A stretch of 64,000 bases of DNA from Rosenbergiella nectarea. GTDB lineage: Bacteria; Pseudomonadota; Gammaproteobacteria; Enterobacterales; Enterobacteriaceae. The position numbers and the translations under genes are program-made. Positions 46,220 to 56,038 of this stretch are shown here, piece by piece (the first letter of the stretch is position 1; the number at the start of each line of letters is the position of its first letter). The stretch spans positions 248,001 through 312,000 of the forward strand of contig NZ_FOGC01000002.1 in NCBI RefSeq assembly GCF_900111105.1, given 5' to 3'. Under the pieces are notes generated by a model. The model worked only from the letters and a program-made list of their open reading frames with translations. It was not told the origin of the DNA and ran no database searches.

Positions 46220-47383
46220 ATGTCTGTAATCAAAATGACCGATCTGGATCTTGCTGGAAAACGTGTTCTGATTCGTGCTGATCTTAATGTGCCAGTTAAG
46301 GATGGGAAAGTGACGTCAGATGCGCGGATCCGTGCATCACTACCGACCATTGAACAAGCCCTGAAGCAAGGTGCGAAAGTAATGGTGACCTCTCACTTAG
46401 GTCGTCCAACAGAAGGCGAATATAACGAAGAATTCTCTCTGCTACCTGTTGTTAACTACCTAAAAGACAAGCTTGCTGGCACAGATGTCAGCCTGGCGAA
46501 AGACTACCTTGACGGTGTAAACGTCGAAGCAGGGCAGCTGGTGGTGCTAGAGAACGTCCGCTTCAATAAAGGCGAAAAGAAGGACGAAGAAACCCTCGCG
46601 AAAAAGTATGCCGCCCTGTGTGACGTGTTTGTCATGGATGCTTTCGGGACCGCTCACCGCGCCCAGGCTTCAACTCATGGCGTCGGTAAGTTTGCGCCTA
46701 TCGCCTGTGCAGGTCCATTACTGTCAGCAGAACTTGAAGCGCTAGGTAAAGCGATGAGCAATCCAGCGCGTCCTATGGTTGCCGTGGTGGGAGGCTCAAA
46801 AGTCTCGACTAAATTTGATGTACTGCAATCTCTTGTCGGGATTGCCGACACCGTTATCGTGGGGGGCGGTATTGCCAATACCTTCGTCGCAATCGAGAAT
46901 AACGTTGGTAAGTCTCTGTATGAGCCAGATTTCGTTGAAGCTGCTAAAAAGCTTCGTGACGAACATGGCATTCCCGTTCCGGTTGATTCCCGTGTGGGGA
47001 CTGAATTCTCCGAAACGGCTCCGGCAACCGTGAAGAAAGTTAACGAAATCCAGGATAACGAAGAGATTATGGATTTTGGTGACGAGACTGCGGCGCAAAT
47101 GGCCAAAATCTTAAGAGAAGCAAAAACTATCCTTTGGAACGGGCCAGTGGGCGTATTTGAGTTCCCTAACTTCCGTAAAGGGACTGAAATCGTGGCTAAC
47201 GCTATCGCAGATAGCGATGCGTTCTCAGTCGCAGGCGGCGGCGATACCCTCGCGGCAATCGACCTGTTTGGTATCGAAGATAAAATTTCATACATCTCCA
47301 CGGGTGGCGGTGCATTCCTTGAATTTGTGGAAGGCAAAAAGCTCCCAGCTGTAGCAATGTTAGAAGAGCGTGCGAAACAATAA
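46220..47383 (+). CDS. pgk: Phosphoglycerate kinase
   Basis: ATP-forming glycolytic kinase. 387 residues as in E. coli. [15 protein letters not shown] at the N terminus, [36 protein letters not shown] and the C-terminal GGGDTLAAI and [13 protein letters not shown] motifs. AGAGGA precedes the start. Confidence 0.99.
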   Translation: MSVIKMTDLDLAGKRVLIRADLNVPVKDGKVTSDARIRASLPTIEQALKQGAKVMVTSHLGRPTEGEYNEEFSLLPVVNYLKDKLAGTDVSLAKDYLDGVNVEAGQLVVLENVRFNKGEKKDEETLAKKYAALCDVFVMDAFGTAHRAQASTHGVGKFAPIACAGPLLSAELEALGKAMSNPARPMVAVVGGSKVSTKFDVLQSLVGIADTVIVGGGIANTFVAIENNVGKSLYEPDFVEAAKKLRDEHGIPVPVDSRVGTEFSETAPATVKKVNEIQDNEEIMDFGDETAAQMAKILREAKTILWNGPVGVFEFPNFRKGTEIVANAIADSDAFSVAGGGDTLAAIDLFGIEDKISYISTGGGAFLEFVEGKKLPAVAMLEERAKQ

Positions 47384-47391
47384 AAAATTCT

Positions 47392-47417
47392 GAGGAGGGC
47401 TAACCCTCCTCTATTTT
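47392..47417 (+). terminator. Hairpin between pgk and fbaA
   Basis: GAGGAGGG (47392-47399), loop CTAA, CCCTCCTC (47404-47411), then TATTTTC. It probably lets only part of the pgk transcription continue into fbaA. Confidence 0.7.
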
Positions 47418-47470
47418 CTACCGCTGAAAAGGTGATCTCAGCTTACGACCAACGAAACAGGACAACACTT

Positions 47471-48550
47471 ATGTCTAAAATTTTTGATTTCGTAAAACCG
47501 GGTGTCGTTACGGGCGAAGACGTACAAAAAGTTTTCCAAGTAGCTAAAGAGAATAAATTTGCGTTACCAGCAGTTAACTGCATCGGTACTGATTCAATCA
47601 ACGCTGTATTAGAAGCGGCGGCAAAAGCTAAAGCGCCAGTGATTGTTCAGTTTTCTAACGGCGGTGCAGCGTTCCTCGCAGGGAAAGGTTTTACCTCTGA
47701 TAAACCACAAGCGGCGGCTATTCTTGGTGCCATCACGGGCGCCCAACACGTCCACCTGATGGCAGAGCAATACGGTGTACCGGTTATTCTTCACACCGAC
47801 CATTGTGCGAAAAAATTACTGCCATGGATTGATGGCCTACTCGACGCAGGTGAAGCACATTTCAACAACACCGGTAAGCCACTCTTCTCTTCACACATGA
47901 TCGACCTTTCTGAAGAGTCGTTAGAAGAGAACATCGAAATCAGCGGTCAATACCTTGCGCGTATGGCGAAGATGGGTATGACGCTTGAGATTGAATTAGG
48001 CTGCACAGGCGGGGAAGAAGATGGCGTGGATAACTCACACCTCGATAACTCGGCGCTCTATACTCAGCCTGAAGATGTTGACTACGCTTACCAAAAACTG
48101 AGTGCTATTAGCCCTAACTTCACCATCGCCGCATCATTCGGTAACGTACACGGTGTCTACAAGCCAGGTAACGTACAACTTACGCCAAAAATTCTGAGAA
48201 ATTCTCAAGACTACGTCAGTGAGAAGCATAACCTTCCGCATAACAGCCTGAACTTCGTCTTCCACGGTGGCTCAGGTTCTTCAGCGGAAGAGATCAAAGA
48301 GTCTATTGAGTACGGCGTCATCAAAATGAATATTGATACCGATACGCAGTGGGCGAACTGGGACGGTATCCTTCAGTTCTACAAAAAGAACGAAGGTTAT
48401 TTACAAAGCCAACTGGGTAACCCAGAAGGTGACGATAAGCCAAACAAAAAATACTATGACCCACGTGTCTGGTTACGTGCGGCACAAAGTTCAATGGTCG
48501 TGCGCTTAGAGCAAGCCTTCCGCGAACTGAATGCCATCGATCGTCTGTAA
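47471..48550 (+). CDS. fbaA: Class II fructose-bisphosphate aldolase
   Basis: Zinc aldolase of glycolysis. 359 residues, exactly the E. coli length from MSKIFDFVKPG. VILHTDHCAKKLLPWIDGLL, LEIELGCTGGEEDGVDN, FHGGSGSS and INIDTDTQWA-like substrate loops are visible. ATG 47471 is used; the longer frame covers the hairpin region and has no homology. Confidence 0.98.
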   Translation: MSKIFDFVKPGVVTGEDVQKVFQVAKENKFALPAVNCIGTDSINAVLEAAAKAKAPVIVQFSNGGAAFLAGKGFTSDKPQAAAILGAITGAQHVHLMAEQYGVPVILHTDHCAKKLLPWIDGLLDAGEAHFNNTGKPLFSSHMIDLSEESLEENIEISGQYLARMAKMGMTLEIELGCTGGEEDGVDNSHLDNSALYTQPEDVDYAYQKLSAISPNFTIAASFGNVHGVYKPGNVQLTPKILRNSQDYVSEKHNLPHNSLNFVFHGGSGSSAEEIKESIEYGVIKMNIDTDTQWANWDGILQFYKKNEGYLQSQLGNPEGDDKPNKKYYDPRVWLRAAQSSMVVRLEQAFRELNAIDRL

Positions 48551-48560
48551 TCCTTCCCCC

Positions 48561-48586
48561 AAACGCCAGCTTCGCTGGCGTTTTCT
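48561..48586 (+). terminator. Terminator after fbaA
   Basis: AACGCCAGC/GCTGGCGTT stem around a TTC loop followed by TTTCTCC. Confidence 0.88.
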
Positions 48587-48720
48587 CCATTTAGCGTAGT
48601 AAATTTCTTGAAGTTACCTCACGAGGTTGGCAATTCGTGGGTTTTTGGTTACCCTTTTTATGGGGCGTCTTTCAAAGATGCTCAGTGCTATTTATTGGGA
48701 ACTAACGACAGGATAATTTA

Positions 48721-49572
48721 ATGCAAGATCTTAACGTAGTGAACGGCTTACATAATGCCGGGACTTGGATTGAAAAGAACCAGTCACTTTTATTAAGCTA
48801 TGTAGTGAATATCGCCGCAGCGCTGGTCATTCTCTTTATCGGGTTTACCATTGCGAAAATCGTTTCAAGAGCCATCAATAAAGTCTTACTCTCGCGTCAT
48901 ATCGATCAAACGGTCGCCGACTTTATCTCGATGATTGTCCGTTATGCGATTATCGCGTTCACCCTGATTGCCGCAGTCAGCCGAGTGGGTGTACAAACCG
49001 CCTCCTTTATTGCCGTGCTGGGTGCAATTGGTGTAACTGTCGGTTTAGCGTTACAAAATTCTCTCTCTAACTTTGCAGCCGGTGTGCTGTTGGTAACCTT
49101 CAGACCGATTCGGGTGGGGGAGTTTGTGGATGTTGGTGGATGTTCGGGAACCGTTTTAAACGTACAAATCTTCCAAACTACGCTAAGAACCTCTGATGGT
49201 AAGATTGCGGTTATTCCTAACGGCTCAATCTTCACAGGTAAAATCATCAACTACTCGCGTGAACCAGAGCGCCGTAATGAATTTATCATAGGTGTGGCGT
49301 ACGATGCTGATATCGATCTGACAATGAAAGTCCTGCGCGAAGTGGTCGAAGCAGATAAGCGTGTGATTAAAGATAAAGGGATTGTGGTTGCATTGAATGA
49401 AATGGCTCCCTCATCACTTAACTTTATTGTACGTTGCTGGAGCAAAAGCGACGATTTACAGCAGGTCTATTGGGACCTCATGGCTGACTTCAAACGCGCC
49501 TTAGATAAAAACCAAATCGGGATCCCATTCCCACAAATGGATGTGCATCTCGTTCGCAGTAGTGAGAGCTAA
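48721..49572 (+). CDS. mscS: Small-conductance mechanosensitive channel
   Basis: Osmotic safety valve in the inner membrane, a heptamer. 283 residues (E. coli 286). Three helices end in the pore helix [20 protein letters not shown]. The beta domain has [11 protein letters not shown]-like sequence and [18 protein letters not shown], and the C-terminal alpha-beta domain follows. The rather free-standing gene has GACAGGA before the start. Confidence 0.97.
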   Translation: MQDLNVVNGLHNAGTWIEKNQSLLLSYVVNIAAALVILFIGFTIAKIVSRAINKVLLSRHIDQTVADFISMIVRYAIIAFTLIAAVSRVGVQTASFIAVLGAIGVTVGLALQNSLSNFAAGVLLVTFRPIRVGEFVDVGGCSGTVLNVQIFQTTLRTSDGKIAVIPNGSIFTGKIINYSREPERRNEFIIGVAYDADIDLTMKVLREVVEADKRVIKDKGIVVALNEMAPSSLNFIVRCWSKSDDLQQVYWDLMADFKRALDKNQIGIPFPQMDVHLVRSSES

Positions 49573-49704
49573 CTCCCTGCTTCCACAGTCAGCGAGTCTG
49601 GCTGTGGAGTATTCATTTTGCTAATCGCCCCCCGTTTTTTTTAATTTCCTTTCGAATATCTCTTTATCGCACACTTGCCCTCTATTTTTAAAAAGGGGCT
49701 TAAA

Positions 49705-50096
49705 ATGTCTGTATTTGTACAAGGCTTTGCACTGGGCGCGGCGTTAATTCTCCCTATCGGGCCTCAGAACACTATCGTGCTACGTCAAGGAATGTTACGG
49801 CGCTATGCTTTCCTCGCAGCAACCTATTGCGTTATCAGTGATATGCTACTCATCACAACAGGAGTGTTGGGCGGCGCAGCATTTTTACAGCGCTATCCAT
49901 TGCTAATGTTGGCAATGACATGGATGGGAGTGGTGTTTTTGCTTTGGTATAGCTATGGGTTAATCAAAACGCTTTACCAACCCATTAGCGCTGAGGTCGA
50001 AGGCGTTGCCGTCAATTCACTGTCGTTATCTTATTACTGACACTCGCCTTTAGACTGGCCAGTGAAGGCGTGCTAATGTGGCAACACTATGGATAA
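49705..50096 (+). pseudogene. argO: Arginine exporter gene argO with internal deletion
   Basis: LysE-family arginine exporter, broken. The first 111 codons (49705-50040) match the N-terminal half of E. coli ArgO (211 residues): VQGFALGAALILPIGPQN, CVISDMLLI and WMGVVFLLWYSYG. They then run into TGA. In another frame the last part of the gene is still readable up to TAA 50094-50096 as VVILLLTLAFRLASEGVL, equivalent to the ArgO C terminus (FIALQLARDGI). So some 80 codons were lost, with a frame change near 50000. Ribosome site AGGGG before ATG 49705. The neighbours mscS and yggE and the regulator argP keep the E. coli order. Confidence 0.85.
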
Positions 50097-50108
50097 TGGA
50101 GTGTGACG

Positions 50109-50876
50109 ATGAAAAAACGACTTACTGCAGTGGCATTACTCGGTGCGAGCCTTGGATGGCTGACATCAGTGTCCGCCGAGACAACGCCTAATGCGCCTTA
50201 TCTCAGCACTTCCGGACAGGGTCAGGTTCAAGCCCAGCCGGATATGGCAACCATCGTTATCGAAGTTAATGCCACCCATGCGCAAGCATCACAAGCCAAA
50301 AAACAGGTGGATAGTCGCGTAGCTCGGTATTTTGATTTTTTGCATCAGCAAGGCGTGACTGACAAAGATATCAACGCCGCGAATGTTACCACTCATGCGG
50401 AATATGACTATTCACAGCGAGGCAAACCTAAACTGACGGGTTATCAAGCCTCACGCAGTGTAAACGTCACCTTGCATCAACTCGCTAAGCTTAATACGTT
50501 ATTAGACGGTGCTCTCGCCGCTGGGCTTAATGATATCCGCTCGGTATCAATGGGGGTTGACCATCCTGAGCAGTATCAGCAACAAGCGCGGCAAGCGGCA
50601 ATTAATGATGCTATTACTAAGGCTAAAGGGTTGGCGTCAGGCTTCAATGCCTCGCTAGGCTCGGTATGGAGCATTAACTACCAGACTCAACGTAACGTCA
50701 CCCTGCCGATGGCTAGGATGATGAGCGCACAAGCTTCGGCGGCCGATACCACTCCTGATCAAACCTACCAACAGCAGAAACTCGATTTCAACGATAACGT
50801 CGAGGTGGTCTTTACCCTCAACACCCGCTCTCTTGGCGCAACACCTGACGACCATACTCAACCAAAGAGTCCGTAA
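50109..50876 (+). CDS. yggE: SIMPL-domain periplasmic protein YggE
   Basis: 255 residues (E. coli 246), linked to oxidative-stress tolerance; activity unknown. A signal peptide ends at SVSA. The SIMPL domain follows, with [38 protein letters not shown] and [19 protein letters not shown] 50109 with GGAG seven bases before it is used. The last 59 bases overlap the 3' end of argP on the other strand. Confidence 0.93.
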   Translation: MKKRLTAVALLGASLGWLTSVSAETTPNAPYLSTSGQGQVQAQPDMATIVIEVNATHAQASQAKKQVDSRVARYFDFLHQQGVTDKDINAANVTTHAEYDYSQRGKPKLTGYQASRSVNVTLHQLAKLNTLLDGALAAGLNDIRSVSMGVDHPEQYQQQARQAAINDAITKAKGLASGFNASLGSVWSINYQTQRNVTLPMARMMSAQASAADTTPDQTYQQQKLDFNDNVEVVFTLNTRSLGATPDDHTQPKSP

Positions 50877-51723
50877 CGCGTCCCATCACGCGGCTTTCTG
50901 GCGCAAATCTGTGCCAGTAAAGCATGCGGCGTTGATATAACCCCGGTGTAAGGTCGATCAGAGACCCTTCCGCTAATTCGGATTCGATTTGTAGATGCGG
51001 GATCATACAACAGACCGACCCTTGTTTGGCCAACTGCACAAAGGCTTCAGAAGAGTTAACAATATGGCACGGCAAGCTACCAGGAGGCAGATCGAAGTTC
51101 TCTTGTAAAAAGGCTTGGTGCATATCGTCTAAGTGGTCAAAGGAGACGGCAGGGGCTTTTAGCAGAGTTTGACGATTGACGCCCTGCGGGAAGTAACGCT
51201 TAGCAAAATCTGGAGAGGAAACAAATAAGTAGTCCAAGGCCCCCAAGGTATCAACGTGGCAGCTCGGTAAGGCGCGGGGTTGTATACTTACCGCACCGAC
51301 GACTTCGCCACGCCGTAGACGCTCGAGTGTACGGCTCTCATCTTCAACTTGTAGATTGAGGCGAACCGGTAAATCGGCGAGGACATCGCGTAATGCCGGC
51401 AGTAACCAAGTCGCTAGACTGTCAGCATTCACCGCAATGGAGAGAAGAAGGGGCGTCGTACCGCCTTTTTCATCGGTCAGCCACTGTTCTTCCAATAGCT
51501 CAACTTGATGCAGTAGCGCGAGTAACTTTTGGCCCTGTTCGGTGGGGCGAGGGGGGACCGTGCGTACCAGTAAGGGTTGACCAAACTGTGTTTCTAACTG
51601 TTTGATACGCTGTGAAACCGCCGATTGAGTGATACAAAGCTTTTGTGCCGCCCGTTCGAATCCGCGTTCACGAATAACGGTATCAAGGGCTTGAAGATTG
51701 CGGTAATCGGGTCTTTTAATCAT
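50818..51723 (-). CDS. argP: LysR-family regulator ArgP
   Basis: Lysine/arginine-responsive activator (IciA) of argO and several lysine and glutamate genes. 301 residues (E. coli 297). N-terminal w[28 protein letters not shown] and an effector domain with [14 protein letters not shown] and [22 protein letters not shown]. The C terminus is a few residues longer and overlaps yggE. Its best-known target, argO, is deleted here, so the retained role must lie elsewhere. Confidence 0.97.
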   Translation of the reverse strand: MIKRPDYRNLQALDTVIRERGFERAAQKLCITQSAVSQRIKQLETQFGQPLLVRTVPPRPTEQGQKLLALLHQVELLEEQWLTDEKGGTTPLLLSIAVNADSLATWLLPALRDVLADLPVRLNLQVEDESRTLERLRRGEVVGAVSIQPRALPSCHVDTLGALDYLFVSSPDFAKRYFPQGVNRQTLLKAPAVSFDHLDDMHQAFLQENFDLPPGSLPCHIVNSSEAFVQLAKQGSVCCMIPHLQIESELAEGSLIDLTPGLYQRRMLYWHRFAPESRVMGRVTDSLVEYGRQVLRQESGC

Positions 51724-51871
51724 GTTTTCTCAGTCCCTGACTGAAAGAAAAAAATCGGTTAGTTTTGAGATTGAACGCGTAAAACTACACTTCAACCAAT
51801 GAAAAATCACTATTTTAGATAAGCTTGTTTTATACTACTGCTACCGAAACACGTATAGGTTTTAACATACC

Positions 51872-52564
51872 ATGACACAGGACGAACTTAAAAAAGCAGT
51901 AGGCTGGGCGGCACTCGACTATGTTCAGCCCAATACGATCGTAGGTGTAGGTACCGGTACAACAGCCGCCCATTTTATTGATGCATTAGCCACACGCAAA
52001 GATGAGATTATTGGTACTGTGTCCAGTTCAGAAGCCTCGACTGAACGTTTAAAATCGTATGGTATTCCGGTTTTCGATCTCAATGAAATCGACTCACTCT
52101 CTCTGTATATCGATGGCGCAGACGAGATTAATCTTGCTCTGCAGATGATCAAAGGCGGTGGTGCAGCACTTACCCGTGAAAAAATCATCGCGGCGGTAGC
52201 CCAAACCTTTATCTGTATTGCTGACCAATCTAAGCAGGTCGACTGCTTAGGTCATTTTCCTTTACCCGTTGAAGTCATCCCCATGGCTCAAGCTTATGTC
52301 TCACGCGAGTTAGTGAAACTTGGCGGCCGTCCAGAGTATCGCAAAGATATTGTTACGGATAATGGTAACATTATTCTCGATGTCTACGATTTACTTATCG
52401 ACGATCCGGATAAATTAGAAGTCGCCATCAATGCGCTGCCGGGGGTTGTGACGGTTGGGCTGTTTGCGAAACGTGGAGCAGACATTGCGTTAATTGGCGA
52501 TGAAAACGGGGTAAAGAAAATTATTCGTGATGGTCACGAAAAAAGAGTCGCCCACCACAAATAG
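51872..52564 (+). CDS. rpiA: Ribose-5-phosphate isomerase A
   Basis: Interconverts ribose-5-phosphate and ribulose-5-phosphate. 230 residues; E. coli has 219, and here the extra part is a basic tail after the normal end. [43 protein letters not shown] and LPVEVIPMA are the family motifs. Divergent from argP. Confidence 0.98.
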   Translation: MTQDELKKAVGWAALDYVQPNTIVGVGTGTTAAHFIDALATRKDEIIGTVSSSEASTERLKSYGIPVFDLNEIDSLSLYIDGADEINLALQMIKGGGAALTREKIIAAVAQTFICIADQSKQVDCLGHFPLPVEVIPMAQAYVSRELVKLGGRPEYRKDIVTDNGNIILDVYDLLIDDPDKLEVAINALPGVVTVGLFAKRGADIALIGDENGVKKIIRDGHEKRVAHHK

Positions 52565-52578
52565 TGATTTATATCACA
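52563..52578. promoter_or_regulatory. CRP site candidate upstream of serA
   Basis: AGTGATTTATATCACA (one mismatch to TGTGA-N6-TCACA) overlaps the rpiA stop and is about 190 bases before serA, whose E. coli promoter responds to CRP and Lrp. Confidence 0.55.
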
Positions 52579-52769
52579 AATAGTGCCCACCTCGCGTTAA
52601 TACGCTAAATCACCTGCATTACACAGTGTTTTGGCGTTGAATGGCGCGAAGGTAAACGATTGCGTCCATCGGTTCAATATTTTTTAGGGTGTTGCTCTTA
52701 GCCTATTTTTTTCTTATGTTGACAGTTAGCTAAGGGTATTTACGAAAATCACTTTTATAGGGTCGGCTA

Positions 52770-54008
52770 ATGGCTAAGGTTTCACTGGAAAAAGACAAGA
52801 TTAAGTTTTTGTTGGTTGAGGGCGTTCACCAATCTGCTCTCGATAATTTAAAAGCAGCAGGGTATACCAATATTGAGTTTCATAAAGCTGCGCTCAGTCC
52901 GGAGCAACTAAAAGAATCGATTCGCGATGCTCACTTCGTTGGTTTACGTTCTCGTACACAGTTAACCGAAGAAATCTTTGCAGAAGCCGAGAAACTGATT
53001 GCGGTAGGGTGTTTCTGTATCGGGACTAACCAAGTCGATCTTAAGGCTGCGGCGTCGCGGGGTATTCCGGTCTTTAACGCACCGTTCTCAAACACCCGCT
53101 CGGTCGCTGAACTGGTCATCGGCGAGCTGTTATTACTGATGCGCGGTATTCCAGAGGCCAATGCAAAAGCTCACCGTGGTATTTGGAACAAAAATGCGAA
53201 AGGCTGCTTTGAAGCACGCGGTAAGAAACTCGGTATCATCGGTTACGGCCACATTGGTATGCAACTAGGTGTGTTAGCGGAAAGCCTCGGCATGTACGTT
53301 TATTTCTACGATATTGAAAGTAAACTACCGTTGGGTAATGCGACACAAGTGGAATCATTGGATAAGTTATTAGCGATGAGTGATGTGGTCAGTTTACACG
53401 TCCCAGAAACCGCAAATACTCAAGATATGATCAGCAAAGACCAACTGGCAGCGATGAAACCTGGTGCATTATTAATTAATGCCTCACGCGGAACCGTTAT
53501 CGATATTCCTGCTCTGTGTGAAGCCTTAGAAAGCCAACACTTGGGTGGTGCAGCCATCGACGTTTTCCCTGTGGAACCCGCCTCTAATAGTGACCCCTTC
53601 GATTCTCCGCTGTGCAAGTTCGATAATGTCATCCTAACTCCACACATCGGGGGTTCTACGCAAGAAGCGCAAGAGAATATTGGGATTGAGGTCGCAGGTA
53701 AGTTAGCGAAATACTCAGACAATGGGTCAACCCTTTCTGCAGTAAACTTCCCTGAAGTATCACTGCCGGCGCACAGTGCTTCAGCAAGTCGTATTCTTCA
53801 TATTCATGAAAACCGCCCTGGTATCTTAACCGCGATTAACAATATCTTTGGCGACCAAAATATTAATATCGTTGGCCAATACCTACAAACCTCGCCACAT
53901 TTAGGTTACGTTGTGATCGATGTCGATGCTGAGCAAGAAGTGGCCGATAACGCCTTACAGCTAATGAAGGAAATTCCAGGCACAATCCGTGCTCGGCTCC
54001 TCTACTAA
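52770..54008 (+). CDS. serA: D-3-phosphoglycerate dehydrogenase
   Basis: First enzyme of serine synthesis, with serine feedback. 412 residues (E. coli 410). Rossmann motif LGIIGYGHIGMQLGVLA, catalytic-region ASRGTVID and LTPHIGGSTQEAQENIG, and a C-terminal ACT domain (ILHIHENRPGILTAINNIFG). Serine feeds the glycine cleavage genes at the end of the window. Confidence 0.98.
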   Translation: MAKVSLEKDKIKFLLVEGVHQSALDNLKAAGYTNIEFHKAALSPEQLKESIRDAHFVGLRSRTQLTEEIFAEAEKLIAVGCFCIGTNQVDLKAAASRGIPVFNAPFSNTRSVAELVIGELLLLMRGIPEANAKAHRGIWNKNAKGCFEARGKKLGIIGYGHIGMQLGVLAESLGMYVYFYDIESKLPLGNATQVESLDKLLAMSDVVSLHVPETANTQDMISKDQLAAMKPGALLINASRGTVIDIPALCEALESQHLGGAAIDVFPVEPASNSDPFDSPLCKFDNVILTPHIGGSTQEAQENIGIEVAGKLAKYSDNGSTLSAVNFPEVSLPAHSASASRILHIHENRPGILTAINNIFGDQNINIVGQYLQTSPHLGYVVIDVDAEQEVADNALQLMKEIPGTIRARLLY

Positions 54009-54018
54009 TTACGATGCG

Positions 54019-54040
54019 AAAGAGGCCGTTAGGCCTCTTT
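54019..54040. terminator. Bidirectional terminator between serA and fau
   Basis: AAAGAGGCC/GGCCTCTTT stem (54019-54027 with 54032-54040), loop GTTA. It overlaps the fau stop. Confidence 0.85.
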
Positions 54041-54634
54041 ATCTGGCCATTGCCATAACTTATTGGGAGTAATCACTGCAGGTAACGGGATGTCCCAAGA
54101 TTCAATCGGCAAATTTTCCTGATGCTGACAATCATGAGCCACGCCAATCGGAAAAACCGATGTCTTTTGCCAACCGGCTAACAGGCGATCATAGAATCCC
54201 CCTCCCATCCCTAAACGCTGGCCTGTGCTGTCGAACGCCACCAAGGGCACAATTACCATATCTAATTCAGTAAAGCTGCAAATCTCATCGGCATTCTCCT
54301 CAGGCTCAAACATACCTAAGCGATGCTTTACTAGATTAGTTTGTGGAGTAAAACGCTGGAATAATAGGGAAGTGGGCTGTGTGGGATCAATACGGGGCAG
54401 ATAAACACTTTTCCCTAAATGCCATAATCGCGCAATCAAAGGGCGAGTATTGATCTCACCGTCCATCGAGAGAAAGAGCGCAATACGCTGTGATTGTTCA
54501 ATCACTGAGTAGAGGATGGCATGCTCGGCAAGTTGTTGGCTAGCTTGGAATTGTTGTGATTCACTTAGCGAACGTCTTAAGCGACGCATATGCTGGCGTA
54601 AAGCTTGGCGCTGTTGATGAAGAGGTGAGTCCAT
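54029..54634 (-). CDS. fau: 5-formyltetrahydrofolate cyclo-ligase
   Basis: Returns 5-formyl-THF to the one-carbon pool (ygfA). 201 residues; E. coli has 182, and here the N terminus is longer. VALFLSMDGE-like IALFLSMDGEINTRPLI, GKSVYLPRI, FDSTGQRLGMGGGFYDR (nucleotide/folate loop) and WDIPLPAVITP are conserved. ATG 54634 with AAGGA nine bases before it is preferred to the longer frame. It lies directly downstream of 6S RNA, with which it is co-transcribed in E. coli. Confidence 0.95.
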   Translation of the reverse strand: MDSPLHQQRQALRQHMRRLRRSLSESQQFQASQQLAEHAILYSVIEQSQRIALFLSMDGEINTRPLIARLWHLGKSVYLPRIDPTQPTSLLFQRFTPQTNLVKHRLGMFEPEENADEICSFTELDMVIVPLVAFDSTGQRLGMGGGFYDRLLAGWQKTSVFPIGVAHDCQHQENLPIESWDIPLPAVITPNKLWQWPDKEA

Positions 54635-54712
54635 AACGTAACATCCTTGTGAGGGCACTCAAGGATAATAGGGCGATAACCCAAGACAGTAAAGAGAAAC
54701 TATAGAGGAGGG

Positions 54713-54896
54713 GGGATCTCCGAGATGCCGCTGCGAGCTGTAACCCTTGAACCCTTGGTTCAAGGTGAACATGTCGTCATACCTATTAGGCTTCTCGGAC
54801 GAACCGAGCATGCACACAAGATATGAAGCGCCACGTTCTAGTAGTACTAAATATCGGCTCAGGGGACTGGCCCGCTTGCAAACATCTCAGAGAATA
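54713..54896 (-). ncRNA. ssrS: 6S RNA
   Basis: Regulator that mimics an open promoter and binds sigma-70 RNA polymerase in stationary phase. On the minus strand the 5' part CTCTGAGATGTTTGCAAGCG and GGGCCAGTCCCCTGAGCCGA, and the 3' part AACCAAGGGTTCAAGGGTTA ending GGCATCTCGGAGAT, agree closely with E. coli 6S RNA. The terminal arms pair (CTCTGAGATG with CATCTCGGAG). Length about 184 as in E. coli. A TATAAT box lies at 54917-54912. Ends are set by homology to within a few bases. Confidence 0.96.
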
Positions 54897-54937
54897 CGTT
54901 GTTCAGGGATGATTATAGCACAGGATCCCTGAAACCA

Positions 54938-55267
54938 TTATTCGAATTTACTTTCGGGGCGATCACTAATACGCCCCTGTTCGACTAATGCCTGTTCAAT
55001 AGTCTGCTGCAGTACACGAATACGCTGTTCCATATTGCTCGCATAATCACGGGTCTTGTTCTTTTCTTGCGCAAGTTCGTGACAAATATTTAAGGCCGCA
55101 ATAAACACTAATTGTTCAGTATTCGTGACGCGTGTTCTGTGTTTTAAATCCTGCAGGCGCTGGTCAAGATCTTCAGCGGCAGAAAGTAGAGCTTCTTTTT
55201 GTTCTGGAGGACAATTCACTCGTAGTGAACGACCAAAAATATGAATATCTACCGGTTGCGCAGACAT
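54938..55267 (-). CDS. zapA: Cell-division protein ZapA
   Basis: FtsZ-ring associated protein that crosslinks protofilaments. 109 residues, as in E. coli. [43 protein letters not shown] and [13 protein letters not shown], then a coiled coil to the C terminus. Upstream of ssrS and fau in the same direction. Confidence 0.97.
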   Translation of the reverse strand: MSAQPVDIHIFGRSLRVNCPPEQKEALLSAAEDLDQRLQDLKHRTRVTNTEQLVFIAALNICHELAQEKNKTRDYASNMEQRIRVLQQTIEQALVEQGRISDRPESKFE

Positions 55268-55430
55268 GTTACCTTCCTGATAATTACGTTGTCCGCTCCC
55301 AAAGTCACTTGCTTTGGAAGGGCGCCACTATATATACCTGAGGCAGAAGTTACAACCCCTTTTCTGGAATCGATGAGGGTGCTAATGGTAGCATAGACCT
55401 CACTTCACTTTCCTAAGACTATGGATAATT

Positions 55431-56000
55431 ATGACTTCACCGAACTATAACACGCTTAACAGCGAACTCGCGACACAAGGTGTCGGTATGACTGCCGCTG
55501 AGATGCATGGTTTACTCAGCGGAATTCTCTGCGGTGGGACTAAAGATCATAGCTGGAAGGCACTGGTTCATGACCTAACTAATGAAGGTATAGCCTTCTC
55601 TGTCCAACTCCATCAATCCTTGCAAGCGGTATACGATAATACATTGCACTCGCTAGAGGAAGACGGGTTCAATTTTCAACTCTATTTACCGGATGACCAA
55701 GGCGATAACGTCTTCGAGCGCGCAGACGCACTCGCCGGCTGGGTAAACCATTTTCTTCTAGGCTTAGGCGTAACGCAGCCAAAATTAGATAAAGTGAAAG
55801 GAGAAGCCGGGGAAGCCATCGACGATCTGCGTACTATCGCTCAGTTAGGTTACGACGAAGATGAAGATCCGGAAGAGCTTGCACAATCTTTGGAAGAAGT
55901 CATTGAATATGTCAGAGTCGCTGCTTTACTCTGTCATGAGACCTTCAACACACCGCCATCGGATGCCTCAGCCGTCACACAGGGTCCAACTTTACATTGA
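55431..56000 (+). CDS. ygfB: UPF0149 family protein YgfB
   Basis: 189 residues (E. coli 192), acidic helical protein of unknown function. [35 protein letters not shown] and [32 protein letters not shown] are the family signatures. First gene of the ygfB-pepP-ubiH-ubiI series, divergent from zapA. Confidence 0.96.
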   Translation: MTSPNYNTLNSELATQGVGMTAAEMHGLLSGILCGGTKDHSWKALVHDLTNEGIAFSVQLHQSLQAVYDNTLHSLEEDGFNFQLYLPDDQGDNVFERADALAGWVNHFLLGLGVTQPKLDKVKGEAGEAIDDLRTIAQLGYDEDEDPEELAQSLEEVIEYVRVAALLCHETFNTPPSDASAVTQGPTLH

Positions 56001-56038
56001 TCCTTTCACGGTAAAATGGATTACAGGGAGCTTAGGGT

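Noticed and set aside
46675-47337. 220-residue minus-strand ORF inside pgk
   Set aside because: It lies wholly within a conserved pgk, is Ser/Pro-rich and has no family features; a composition artefact.
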